A stretch of 64,000 nt of DNA from Streptomyces sp. LUP30 (GTDB lineage: Bacteria > Actinomycetota > Actinomycetes > Streptomycetales > Streptomycetaceae): the NCBI RefSeq assembly GCF_001746365.1, contig NZ_MJAJ01000018.1:79648-143647 (forward strand), written 5' to 3'. Below, piece after piece: positions 9,701 through 17,246 of the stretch; position 1 is the stretch's first letter; each line of letters starts with the position of its first letter. The notes beneath the pieces are model-generated. The model was not told the origin of the DNA, searched no databases, and was given only the letters and a program-made list of their open reading frames with translations. The translations under genes were made by a program, and so were the position numbers.

Positions 9701-10472
9701 GCGGCGGCTCGCCGGGGGACACGGCGCCGTCCAGGTCATGGCGACCCGGGACACGTCGGGATGCCCGCTCACCATCGTGCTCGACCTGCGCCGGGGACAG
9801 ACCGGGGCGGTTTGGACGGCGCTGACCGTACTCGACGACGACACGGACACGGCCGCGGCGGACGAGGCAGCCCATCGCAGGCGCTGGCAGGCATGGCTGT
9901 ACTGGAGCAACCTGCTCCAGTTCCTCGACGCGGGCGAGGGGGACGGAGCCCAGCTCACGACGGGCATGCTGCCCGGATTCGACCCCGCCGAGCTGGCGGT
10001 CACCGGGGGAGCCGGATGGCTCACCTCGCAGCGCCGGGCGCACGAAGCGGCGGCGGACGGACCGGTGCCGGAAACGGACCGAGCGGGCGCCGCCGAGCAG
10101 GCCCCCGCGGCCGTACGCGATCCGGCCTGGGACGAGGTCATCGAGTTCCTCGTCGACGATCCCGGGCTGCCCGCTCTCGCCCGGTCGCTCGCCCACCGGG
10201 GCCTGCCCGCACCGGCGGCCGGCTACGAGCTGGGAGCAGCCGCCTGGCCCGCAGAACTCGCCTGGCCCGCCCCGCGCGTAGGCGTCGTTCTCGCACACCG
10301 GCCGGACCCGGTGACCGCACGGGACATCGACGCCGAACAACGGGACCGGGCCTACCGGGAGGCGGGGTGGCAGGTCCGTACCGCGACGGAATGGGACGCC
10401 GACGAACTCGCCCGGCTGGTGGACTGCGACACCCTCAGGGCGACGAACGAGCACGAGGAGAACGAGCGATGA
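3702..10472 (+). CDS. giant DEAD/DEAH helicase with DUF1998 and nuclease-like C-terminus
   Basis: 2256 aa from GTG 3702, chosen because AAGGAG (3688-3693) lies 8 nt upstream and the frame upstream overlaps the previous gene. Order of parts: Q-motif-like YRHQEQAW (77-84); Walker A TGTGSGKT (101-108); motif II DEFH (233-236); Cys pairs CRECG, CPACH and CPQC suggesting zinc ribbons; helicase C-terminal motif VI QRVGRAGR (near 1130); more Cys clusters CPDCG, CPRC and CDACG; then the DUF1998/MZB region with LVLYDTLPGGTGYLHRL and CHRCLLRHV (about 1690-1740). After it comes a restriction-endonuclease-like segment with RPDVVF (D1843) and VAVYLDG (D1860) plus GWQVFQLTW. Size and layout recall DruE of Druantia and DrmA/B of DISARM, but the rest of those systems is absent. 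Probably translocates on DNA and cleaves or remodels it. The stop overlaps the next ATG (ATGA). Confidence 0.85.
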   Translation: MRPTLAADQVRDSLSQYLATTYALADESTRRALENFLGDPEDGIFRGPYLRVRTPFRPADGTDWKRHLTWYPDLTPYRHQEQAWERLSTLHGPARPTLVTTGTGSGKTESFLIPLLDHCYRARQAGREGVKAILLYPMNALATDQAHRIGERLGDPNDTRLRDAGVRAALYIGDTPSQEFKQANPTITVDRDEIRRTVPDILITNYKMLDLLLQRPEDRRLWQDPALAYVVLDEFHTYDGAQGTDVAMLLRRLGSVTGLAEPGRPLGPVCPVATSATLGENGAGNSRVGMREVAEQVFGVPFPPDAVVGEDRRSTKDFTGESDFSLPFPSPEEVDALGDPTRDAGAMDDLVAKFTSLSGPTPEELGAVLRRHRLTAAVLEILDGTPKTLAEITEVLPRYAYHWGVAVQQRPRLAARALARYVALLSYARDPEHPGRPLLSIEIHHWVRSVSRVLRGIGVARAEFRWDDERVTSRGALTHKDPGPAARRSPYDGEEPAVPLDAAEQAAVPADDSAPPPAEVFLPAVFCRECGRSGWAAYSPEVDPAELDLNATKIRRASVGRDKRRVRNMIAATPREVHQAAYGAGPERRRGGSTVMVLEGSGGRLRPLSPETDFTDAEDPEGADGPRRPRALHNAAFVHVDLSGDRAAERDQCPACHTANSIRYLGTGLAALAAAAITQLFTGGELDRNLKENKTLLFNDSVQDAAHRAGYVASRSYTFSLRALLASRIDENEPIPLNDLAADLIEDVVDSKAVQAAVIPPDLHPVRGVDTLLSGRSRGSRPTWELIAQRLAFATVMEFGLRSRQGRTLELTRTVAADVPLTDPDAVADLVRELLLTTPGEIAFADGSVAGPDQYVGFVRGLLERMRIRGAVRHAWLDPWLDQAGVRRWAIWGGREPGMPAFPRGVSAPAFLLGTPKQGSEDFDVLTGRLGWYQDWAVRALGLRPETAAVFLSRLLPALVDLGVVSVRTALDGATRVYGLQPGHIQVRKLADDTVPDATAHCPQCFWEQTVHPDLADQWHGLPCPRYRCDGILNTGRDLDSGLRQRDFTDDFYRRMYREAGVFTINTAEHTGALSRARREAVEKAFRDGIDVHYANPQVLSCTPTLELGIDIGDLSAVVLASLPKGPANYIQRVGRAGRATGNAYLLTMVDRGPRDRYYLEEPRLMIAGDVLPPGCYLSAAEILRRQYLAHLLDLAGAGRLTAPDGTPLRPLPARATELFGTSAWQAEFTEAALADGPRLVRDFLDLFPSYDETRGTGVDPQARAALVTYATDPGEEGLGGALESARRRWEDRRAELQRRTEAIDQAHGLLVAGDPDHERQGRELRAERRDVARVARDIARTTAHGALVDLGLLPNYSLIDSATELEATLTWTEKTADGRRENHNKTIPHRRPARLALTEFAPGNHYYAQGYKHRVTGLDIGSPGRPAWLWWRICPDCGHVRTHRAEQDASLCPRCRSAAIGDVGCLHKVLVPRRVTARDERDDVRVRDDSDERERRHYTVVPAVDIDARDVEVAWKHQHVTFGWEFTRQAHIRHINVGAARVDGGTDTAFAGREIRLNPFWVCDACGFADPDGGPAAHDAGDTSAAAKYHRPWCPRRRADAATARRGERVLLAHELRTDALRILIPAVTAYTQERLASFKALLLAGIARSYGGDPDHLAVVTDSMPDEGGEAAHRRHFLVLYDTLPGGTGYLHRLSGRDGLKGVLEDAREVVETCVCVTQGRTACHRCLLRHVTDSEYELVSREHALDMLGDLFGRTADGWSVEPVATTRDITLVHQVESELEALFRRGLLEWAERVADVSVRTALTADGTRDTTLRFTAPDGTVRGWRMETQTPLGFTRPDVVFRSTDDDRRVAVYLDGYRYHASPAHLTAEEDTAKRTRLRTEGWQVFQLTWDDVRAWTGQARPPADPAWKPYPNTAQKAAMDVHRRMHAGDTRDLPRLMWANPVDTLIGYLTDPDPGLWRRRTQSTLAGFAAVSATSRALADGEDIARRIGEALHGRRLAGGHGAVQVMATRDTSGCPLTIVLDLRRGQTGAVWTALTVLDDDTDTAAADEAAHRRRWQAWLYWSNLLQFLDAGEGDGAQLTTGMLPGFDPAELAVTGGAGWLTSQRRAHEAAADGPVPETDRAGAAEQAPAAVRDPAWDEVIEFLVDDPGLPALARSLAHRGLPAPAAGYELGAAAWPAELAWPAPRVGVVLAHRPDPVTARDIDAEQRDRAYREAGWQVRTATEWDADELARLVDCDTLRATNEHEENER

Positions 10473-12736
10473 CGGTCACCGGCACGCCGAGGACGGGCGT
10501 GACCCTGCGCCTGCTCGACAAGGCCGACAAGGAAATCGTCAGGCTGGACCGCGCGGTCCTCGGGGCGTTCTACAAGTTCCAGCACGACTTCCGCCGCAAC
10601 CCCGACGCCGGCGGGTTCCAGCTCAAGCAGTTGGAAGGCCACGACCGGCTCTGGTCGGCGCGCGTCAACCGGGAGTGGCGGGCCCTGATGATCCGCCTCG
10701 GCGACGACGACTGGCTGCTCGTCTCGGTCAAGCACCGCAGCCACGTCCACCAGAACCTGGGCCGGTTCAACTACGGCATCAACCACATCACCGGCGCCAT
10801 CGAGTACGTAGACCTCCAGGTCGTCGAGGAGGGCGCGCTCCGCCGTGAACTCACGCCGGAGCAGGTCGACGTGCCGGGTCCTTCGGGCGGACCGGAGCCG
10901 ACGGAGAAACCCCTCTTCGCCGCGTACACCGACGAGCAGCTCGCGGACCTCGGCGTCGCCGGGCCGCTCATCCCGCTCGTCCGGAAGCTCACCACGGACG
11001 ACGAACTGCTCGGTCTCGCCGAGTACGCCCCCCGGCACACCGGGGAAGTCCTCCTGCGGCTGCGCGACGGCGTTCCGTACCAGGAGGTCATGGAACAGGT
11101 CACCGCGCCCGTCGCCGTGACCGAGCCGGAGAAGAACCTCGACACCGACGACTGGCAGGCGGCGCTCGACCGCTCCCAGACTGTGGTGATCACCGACGAC
11201 GAATCACTGCAGAGCATCCTGGAGGAGGGCGACTTCGGACGCTGGAAGGTCTTCCTGCACCCCACCCAGGAGAAGCTCGTCCACCGGCGCTACTCCGGCC
11301 CCGCGCGGGTCGGCGGCGGCCCGGGGACGGGCAAGACGATCGTCGCCCTCCACCGCGTGTGCCATCTGGTGCGACAGCTCCCGCCCGGCCGCACCAGGCC
11401 CGTCCTGCTCACCACGTTCAACCGGAACCTCGCCGCGGACCTGCGGTCCCGGCTGCTCTCCCTCGGCGGCCCCGAGGTTCTGGCCCGCGTCGACATCACC
11501 CACGTCGACCAGCTCGCCACCCGCATCGTCAGCGAGGCCGACCCGGGTAACGCGAAGCGGCGGATCGACGACACGGCCGCGCTGCGCGAGTGGCGGGCGC
11601 TCCTGGTGGAGGCCGGGGAGACCCGCTGGAGCGCCGAGTTCCTCAGCGACGAGTGGAACCAGGTGATCCTCGGCCAGGCGGTGACGTCCAGGAGCGAGTA
11701 CTTCACCGTCCGGCGGGCCGGGCGGGGCCGCAGCGTCACCCGCGTCGAACGCGCCGGCATCTGGCAGCTCGCCGAACGCTTCACCCAGCGTCTGGAGACC
11801 AAGGGACTGGAGACACACCGCCAGGTCGCGGAGCGCGCCGCACGGCTGGAGGCCGCCCGCCGGGCCAGGATCGACCGGCTGTCGGAGGAACGCGAGGAAC
11901 GCGGTGGTCTCGAAAACCGCCACGTCGAGGCCGGCTCCAGTGCCCGGCTGAACCACCGCTACCGGCACATCGTGGTCGACGAGGCCCAGGACCTCAGCCC
12001 CGCCCACTGGAAGATGCTGCGCGCCATGGCGCCCGCCGCACCCGACGACATCTTCCTGGTCGGCGACACCCACCAGCGGATCTACGACAACCAGGTCACC
12101 CTCGGCAGTTTGGGTGTCCACATCCGCGGCCGTTCCTCCCGACTGACCCTCAGCTACCGCACGACCCGGGAGATCCTCCGGGCCGCCGTCCGGGTCCTGG
12201 ACGACGCCGACTACGACGACCTCGACGGCAGCACCGACACACTCGCCGGATACCGCTCGGTCCTCCACGGCCGGTCCCCGTCACTGCGCGGCGCCCGGAG
12301 CTGGGACGAGGAGATGGACCTCGTCGTGGAGCAACTGCGGGCCTGGCACGACGTCCCCCGCGAGTCCACGGCCGTCTGCGTCCCGACCAACGACATGGTC
12401 ACCCAACTCGCCGACCGCCTCGCCCGCCGCGGCATCACGCCGACGGAAATCACACCGGACGGGCCGCGCGGCGACCAGGGCGTCCACATCGGCACCATGT
12501 ACCGCTTCAAGGGACTGGAGTACCGCTGCCTGATCATCGCCGGGGTGGCCGAGGGGCTCGTCCCCCGCGCTTCCGTGGACGCGTGGGAACACACGGATCC
12601 GAGCCGTCATCAGCGAGAGCTGCACCGGGCGCGCTCGCTGCTCTTCGTCGCGGCGACCCGTCCCCGTGACGCACTCGCCATCACCTGGCACGGCGAGCCG
12701 AGCCGCTTCCTGGCGCCGTTGCTTCCGCCCAGGTGA
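10469..12736 (+). CDS. UvrD/REP-type helicase with RelE-like N-terminal domain
   Basis: 755 aa; ATG 10469 overlaps the preceding stop (ATGA). Residues 1-100 read like a RelE/ParE-fold module: KLEG-type QLEGHDRLWSARVNREWRAL followed by VSVKHRSHVH. The ATPase core has Walker A GGGPGTGKT (about 282-290), motif II VVDEAQD (D504-E505), motif III VGDTHQRIYD, SYRTTREIL, and the C-terminal motif YRFKGLEYR, all typical of superfamily 1A helicases. Fusion of a RelE-like domain to UvrD helicases is known in bacteria, though its job is unclear; the domain may bind RNA or act as a ribonuclease. Being translationally coupled to the giant helicase implies that the two work at the same substrate. It closes the operon; 865 bp without a convincing gene follow. 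Confidence 0.85.
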   Translation: MTVTGTPRTGVTLRLLDKADKEIVRLDRAVLGAFYKFQHDFRRNPDAGGFQLKQLEGHDRLWSARVNREWRALMIRLGDDDWLLVSVKHRSHVHQNLGRFNYGINHITGAIEYVDLQVVEEGALRRELTPEQVDVPGPSGGPEPTEKPLFAAYTDEQLADLGVAGPLIPLVRKLTTDDELLGLAEYAPRHTGEVLLRLRDGVPYQEVMEQVTAPVAVTEPEKNLDTDDWQAALDRSQTVVITDDESLQSILEEGDFGRWKVFLHPTQEKLVHRRYSGPARVGGGPGTGKTIVALHRVCHLVRQLPPGRTRPVLLTTFNRNLAADLRSRLLSLGGPEVLARVDITHVDQLATRIVSEADPGNAKRRIDDTAALREWRALLVEAGETRWSAEFLSDEWNQVILGQAVTSRSEYFTVRRAGRGRSVTRVERAGIWQLAERFTQRLETKGLETHRQVAERAARLEAARRARIDRLSEEREERGGLENRHVEAGSSARLNHRYRHIVVDEAQDLSPAHWKMLRAMAPAAPDDIFLVGDTHQRIYDNQVTLGSLGVHIRGRSSRLTLSYRTTREILRAAVRVLDDADYDDLDGSTDTLAGYRSVLHGRSPSLRGARSWDEEMDLVVEQLRAWHDVPRESTAVCVPTNDMVTQLADRLARRGITPTEITPDGPRGDQGVHIGTMYRFKGLEYRCLIIAGVAEGLVPRASVDAWEHTDPSRHQRELHRARSLLFVAATRPRDALAITWHGEPSRFLAPLLPPR

Positions 12737-13600
12737 GGAGAGGTACGCCCTTCATCAGAATCACCCCCAGCCCACGCAGTGCACTCGTTTCATTGGGCTG
12801 CACCACCGTTGCGCCGCGGTTGGCGCTCGCCAGAGGTTGGACCATAGCGGCCAGCAGCGCGTTCTTTTCCTGGCCAGCCGATTACGGTTGTGGCCTCGAC
12901 TTCTTCTTGCCCTGGGCCTTGCCGGGGATCTTGGTGAGCTGCGTTTTCGCTGGTCAGAGGCGGTGGGCTCGTGCGCCTGGTGGTCGTCGTTGGTCGTCAT
13001 TGGCCGCTGTTGAGCATCGTCGGTCGGCCCCAAGACGGCCCAGCTTCGGCCCGCTTGACTGACGGCCGGTATTTTCGACACGCCCCGTCTCAGCTCAGCC
13101 GACGACAGTCAGCCACGACGGCGAGAACGCCGACCGACCACGCACGCGTATGCCTCGCTGCACCCCCACCGGCTTCAACCACGCTGCCAATGCCGTCGAC
13201 CAGAGCGAGCCACGACGACCGACCCGTCAGGACGACGCCTAAGCCATCGGCTTGGGAAGCTCCGATTCTTGGCGGCGGTTGCTGCTCTGCCCCCGCACGG
13301 ACCGCATGATCTAGCACGTGAACGGCACGGCCTCTTCCTCTGGCAGAGAGGGTTCCGGGTGGACGCTTGAGCCTCAGCCGCGACAGTCAGCCACGGTGCT
13401 GGATGTGCCGACGGATCAGGCGGGCGTGTGCCGCCGCACTCACCACCGAGCCTCAGCCGCGTTACCCGGTGAAGTCCCTCAGAGCAGGTCGCGTCGACAT
13501 ATGCAATCACACCGCAACAGCACCGAATTTGTCCGATTTGCGCACGAGGTCAACTTGTGATCAATTTGTATGGAAGGGGCCAGGCCGAGGGGCGGTAGCT
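12737..13600 (+). other. 864-bp stretch without a convincing gene; imperfect direct repeats
   Basis: Short open frames exist on both strands, but none has codon bias, a good ribosome-binding site and a recognisable product. On the minus strand a basic tail ending GKAQGKKKSRPQP stops near 12886 and may be the remnant of a gene. Two copies of a CAGCCG(A)CGACAGTCAGCCACG-like segment lie at about 13096-13118 and 13374-13396, in direct orientation. G+C falls toward 13550, where the lower-G+C caspase cassette begins, so the join between the two accessory blocks probably lies here. Confidence 0.4.
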
Positions 13601-15220
13601 ATGACTCGGTGTGTTGCACTCGTGATCGGCGTCGGGGACGTAGAAGGGTTCCGGGTCCTTCCAGATGCTCGTGATGACGCTCGGAGGTTCGCCAAGTGGG
13701 CTTCGTCACAAGGGTTCAGAGTGATCGAAAAGATCGATGATCACGCCGAAGTCACGATCCACGATCTACGCGACGTCGCCAATGAGCTACACAAGGAAGC
13801 TACGACGACCCGTCAGATATCCAAGCTCTTCTTTTACTTCGCGGGTCACGGCGTCTGTGATGGAGACAGTGACGTTCTTCTGCTGACGAGGGCGAAGTTC
13901 GACGGGCATGAAGCCATCAACTTGTCGCGTACCATGAATTGTTCCCGAGCGTGCAAGATCCCTCACGTAGGGTTCTTCATCGACGCTTGCCGGATCTTGC
14001 CTGATGTCTATGCACAGGGCCTCCCCCTCTTCCCTGGCCGCTTGTCTCAGGACAAGGTGTACCTAGACGAGTTCTATGCTGCGTACCCGGGGAGGCCGGC
14101 ACATGCCCTGCGACCTGACGAGGACCCTGCCTCTGTGGGCTATGGGGTGTATACCGAATGCCTCCTTGACGCGCTATGGGGTCGGGCCAGGGAGGCTATC
14201 CGGCTCACTCCTGGCGGAGAGCACCCCCGAGCTGTCATCGCCGAAAGCCTTGAAGGCTATCTGGATACGGCAGTCCGGCGACGGGCAGGGGAGCATCGAA
14301 TTGTTCAGGTGCCTCAGACTGAGGCTCGATCTCGCTGGCAGCCGCACGTGATCTCATGGATACCGGGGGACTCGGATGAACCAGTAGGTGAGTCTGAGGA
14401 TGACGCGGAGCGTAGCAGCGAGGCTAACCGACGTAAGGGCGATGCTTCCCACCAAGAGCCAGCGGAAATGACTGCCGAGATTGCAGCTAACCGATCAGCC
14501 ATTTCCTCTGCCGTGGAGTCGATGGCCGACGGGATGACTATTTCTCTTGTCGGCGCACAGGCCAAAAGTGCCGAGGTGAGTCGGGCTGGAACAGTCGAGC
14601 AATTTCCCGCTAGTCAGAGTGCTTGGCATTTCCGTGCTCCGCACAGCAAGCCTGGACCTATCATGCTTCACTTGGACAAGTCCTGGGAGAGACGAAGCAT
14701 ATGGCCAGCCTTTATGGTACTTCCGGGCTATCTCACACAGGTCCGGGTCGGGCTACGCGGAGTCGAGCAAGTTGCCTTCCTTAAATTTGCCTCAAACAAC
14801 CAACCCGATGTGCTGGCGTGGGCCGTGACCTATGCACGTTGGGGCGGTCTCATTTCCAAGAACCCAAGGGTTGTCGATGCGCTATACGAAACATCCAACC
14901 CGACCTTGGCTGTATTGATGGCGCATGCGTTCCACAGGCAAGGTGAAATCGACGAGATACGTAAGCTGCTCAACCATTTTCGCGAGAGGCAAATGCCCAT
15001 TCCATTCGACGTAGCCTTGCTCGGCGAAGGCAGGTTTCCCCACGAACGGGACGTATTCCCAAATTACCCTTGGACAGTTCGAGGGTGGAATATTCTCGCA
15101 GATACAAAGTATGGAGGGTTCGAAAGGGCGGTAAGGCCTTACTTGGCTCCCGCTTTCTGGACAACCCTTCTTGACCCACCTCCAAAGCTAGTGGAGCAAA
15201 TGGTTCATCACGACTGCTGA
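13601..15220 (+). CDS. caspase-like (peptidase C14) protease
   Basis: 539 aa from ATG 13601. The N-terminal 240 residues have the caspase-fold signature: first strand CVALVIGVGD, the catalytic-His motif FYFAGHGVC (H83) and the catalytic-Cys motif FFIDACRI (C130). Together they support an active His-Cys dyad cutting after acidic or basic residues. A charged linker (about 255-310) leads to a C-terminal domain of about 200 residues that I do not recognise, possibly helical-repeat, which could sense a trigger. No signal peptide or membrane segment. Bacterial caspase-like proteins often act as abortive-infection effectors paired with a sensor. Codon use (many CTA, ATA, AAA, CGA) differs sharply from the flanking genes and indicates separate transfer. 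23 bp before the hydrolase gene, so probably one transcript. Confidence 0.85.
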   Translation: MTRCVALVIGVGDVEGFRVLPDARDDARRFAKWASSQGFRVIEKIDDHAEVTIHDLRDVANELHKEATTTRQISKLFFYFAGHGVCDGDSDVLLLTRAKFDGHEAINLSRTMNCSRACKIPHVGFFIDACRILPDVYAQGLPLFPGRLSQDKVYLDEFYAAYPGRPAHALRPDEDPASVGYGVYTECLLDALWGRAREAIRLTPGGEHPRAVIAESLEGYLDTAVRRRAGEHRIVQVPQTEARSRWQPHVISWIPGDSDEPVGESEDDAERSSEANRRKGDASHQEPAEMTAEIAANRSAISSAVESMADGMTISLVGAQAKSAEVSRAGTVEQFPASQSAWHFRAPHSKPGPIMLHLDKSWERRSIWPAFMVLPGYLTQVRVGLRGVEQVAFLKFASNNQPDVLAWAVTYARWGGLISKNPRVVDALYETSNPTLAVLMAHAFHRQGEIDEIRKLLNHFRERQMPIPFDVALLGEGRFPHERDVFPNYPWTVRGWNILADTKYGGFERAVRPYLAPAFWTTLLDPPPKLVEQMVHHDC

Positions 15221-15243
15221 GTAGTGAGGACTGGGAGGACGTT

Positions 15244-16086
15244 GTGCGACTCGTTTTCGTGCACGGACGTGCTCAAGGAAACTCGAGCAGCGAAGAAATA
15301 AAGACCAGCTGGCTACGCGCTCTGCGGCGCGGATGTCGACGTGCTGGCGTTGACCTCCCTGACCCTCTCGATATCCATGCTCCTTTCTATGCAAAGGATT
15401 TGGATGAAGACACGGCGGCTGGACCCCCGAGAGCCATCGTGCGCGGAAGCGGAGCCGCTCCCGATCCATTCGAAGAAGAACTCGTTCTAGATATAGCAAA
15501 AAGAGCCGGAATTACAAATGCCGAGATTACCGCAGAGCTTAATGAGCCGGTAGTCGCGCGTGCTCCCGAGAACTGGCAGTGGGTGCAAGCGGCAGGTCGT
15601 TTGATCTGTCGCAAGGTTCCGTTCATAACAGCCTCTTTCATTCGCCAGTTCACTGCGGACGTGCATGCGTATCTAATGTTCCCGGATGCGCGTGAAACGG
15701 TAAATGAAATCGTCTCTGAAGAACTTGGCGACGGCCCAGCGGTGCTAGTGAGTCATTCGCTGGGCACTGTCGTTGCCTACTGCGTTCTTCTGGAGAGCGA
15801 GTGCGACGTCCCCCTGTTTGTCACATTGGGCTCACCGTTGGGCATTCCGACGATCAAAGATGCACTCCCTCGTTTGACTAAGCCCCCAAGCGTTAATCAA
15901 TGGTTTAACGCGGCGGACCGCCGTGACCCGATTGCGCTATTTCAGCGGCTAGATCGAGATAATTTTCCAGCCAAGATTGAAAATGTCGACGACATCAAGA
16001 ATCCCAGGAGTAATCCACATGGGATTCTTGGATATCTCAGGGATCAGATTGTAAGTGAGAAAGTGGCAAACTCGCTAGCCGCCTAA
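15244..16086 (+). CDS. alpha/beta hydrolase (lipase/esterase-like), caspase partner
   Basis: 280 aa from GTG 15244, with GGGAGG about 7 nt upstream. The opening MRLVFVHGR is the first strand and oxyanion loop of alpha/beta hydrolases. The nucleophile elbow is VSHSLG (S172). A plausible acid is D228 in AADRRDPIALF, and the catalytic His is H259 in SNPHGILGYL. The combination of FVTLGSPLG after the nucleophile with WFNAADRRDP is typical of a bacterial family of predicted lipases/esterases found beside signalling or proteolytic proteins. No signal peptide, so it acts in the cytoplasm. Same low G+C and unusual codons as the caspase gene. Likely a membrane-lipid or ester-cleaving effector released or regulated by the caspase; this link is inference from adjacency. 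Confidence 0.75.
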   Translation: MRLVFVHGRAQGNSSSEEIKTSWLRALRRGCRRAGVDLPDPLDIHAPFYAKDLDEDTAAGPPRAIVRGSGAAPDPFEEELVLDIAKRAGITNAEITAELNEPVVARAPENWQWVQAAGRLICRKVPFITASFIRQFTADVHAYLMFPDARETVNEIVSEELGDGPAVLVSHSLGTVVAYCVLLESECDVPLFVTLGSPLGIPTIKDALPRLTKPPSVNQWFNAADRRDPIALFQRLDRDNFPAKIENVDDIKNPRSNPHGILGYLRDQIVSEKVANSLAA

Positions 16087-16241
16087 CGCTGCCTTGGGCG
16101 GCTGTTTGCTGTGTGCGCGGCACGGGCGCTGGCCGGGCTGGAGCGGGGCGAAGACAGGAGCGCAGGCCCGGCCGGGGGCCGGGCCGCGCGCGGTGAGCGG
16201 AGCGAGCCGCCTTGAACCCGTGAAGAAGGTTGTTACTCAGT
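16087..16241 (+). other. short intergenic stretch before the IS element
   Basis: No gene fits. It holds G+C-rich inverted sequence (cccggccgggggccggg near 16168) likely to form a hairpin that ends transcription from the caspase-hydrolase pair. The last bases, read on the minus strand, give GAC TGA: the original end of the minus-strand gene that the IS interrupts. Confidence 0.4.
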
Positions 16242-16255
16242 CGGCGTCTGGGGCG
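16242..16255. repeat. left copy of 14-bp target-site duplication of the IS481 element
   Basis: CGGCGTCTGGGGCG lies immediately left of the element's terminal TGTCC and is repeated exactly at 20098-20111, right after the other end. IS481-family elements make duplications of variable length up to about 15 bp, so this fits. Confidence 0.9.
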
Positions 16256-16312
16256 TGTCCGGTCCCGGGAGATGCTTGACACTTCGGTCCCAGCTGATGG
16301 TTGACAGTGGCC
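16256..16312 (+). repeat. left terminal inverted repeat of the IS481 element
   Basis: Starts TGTCCGGTCCCGGGAGATGC and continues with GGTCCCAGCTGATGGTTGAC. The reverse complement of 20041-20097 starts TGTCTAGTCCCAGGTGATGG and includes GGTCCCAGCTGATGCTTGAC. The two align along their whole length with scattered mismatches. Within each end the motif GGTCCCAGCTGATG-TTGAC is repeated with variation, presumably transposase binding sites. Confidence 0.88.
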
Positions 16313-16370
16313 GTGATCGGCTTTTCTGTGCACGTCGTTGCGGCGTGCGGCGTGCGGCGGGAGGCCGGGA

Positions 16371-17246
16371 TTGGCGCTGGTGGAGTTGTCGGTTGTCGAG
16401 CAGAGATACCGGGCTGTGCTTGCGGTGCTGGCACGTGCGACGGTGACGGAGATCGCGGCTCAGCTGGGGGTGTCGCGGCAGACGGTGAGCGGGTGGAAGT
16501 CCCGGTATGAGGCCTCGGGGCTGGCCGGGCTGGCGGACCGTTCGCGTAGGCCGGCGTCGTGTCCGCATCAGGCCTCTGCTGAGGTCGAGGCGGCCGTGCG
16601 TGAGCTGCGGCGTCAGCATCCGCGGTGCGGTCCGCGGCGGATCGCTCATGTGCTGGAGCGGTCCGGGACGGTAGGGCCAGTGCCGTCCCGGATGACCGTG
16701 TATCGGATCCTGGTTCGCCATGGCCTGGTGGAGCCGGGGGTGCGGCGTCGGAAGCGCTCGGGTTACAAGCGCTGGCAGCGGGACCGTGCGATGCAGCTGT
16801 GGCAGATGGACATCGTCGGCGGGGTGATGCTGGTCGACCCGGTGACCGGGGAGCTGACCGAGGCCAAGATCGTGACCGGTGTGGATGATCATTCCCGGTT
16901 TTGCGTGATTGCGTCGGTGGTCGAGCGGGCGACGGGGCGGGCGGTGTGCGCGGCGTTCGCCCGGGCCTTGCAGACGTTCGGGGTGCCGGAGGAGGTGCTG
17001 ACGGACAACGGCAAGCAGTTCACCGCCCGGTTCGGCCGTGGTGGTGAGGTGCTGTTCGACCGGATCTGCCGGGAGAACGGGATCGCGCACCGGCTGACGC
17101 AGCCGGCGTCGCCGACCACGACGGGGAAGGTCGAGCGGTTTCATCAGACGCTGCGGCGTGAACTCGTCGACGACGACTGTGGTGCGTTCGAGAGCGTCGG
17201 GGCGGCTCAGGCTGCGTTGGATGAGTGGGGTGAGGAGTACAACTGA
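16371..17246 (+). pseudogene. N-terminal part of IS481-family DDE transposase
   Basis: 291 aa from TTG 16371 (GGGAGG upstream). It has a helix-turn-helix (VTEIAAQLGVSRQTVSGWKSRY), a second HTH-like region (HPRCGPRRIAHVLE), and the integrase-like catalytic core with D in WQMDIVGG, D in TDNGKQF and E in KVERFHQT, so all three acidic residues are kept. It stops right after DEWGEEYN, exactly where intact relatives continue into a conserved RPH-containing motif. The C-terminal domain is found 2 kb downstream. The gene is therefore broken by insertion, not by a point mutation. Confidence 0.9.

Noticed and set aside
177..12736. Calling the operon a Druantia or DISARM system
   Set aside because: Only the giant DUF1998 helicase resembles DruE/DrmA-B. 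No DruA-D/DruH-like, phospholipase-D-like or methyltransferase gene is present.
12733..13317. Short frames after the UvrD helicase
   Set aside because: No codon bias, ribosome-binding site or recognisable domain; treated as non-coding with remnants.
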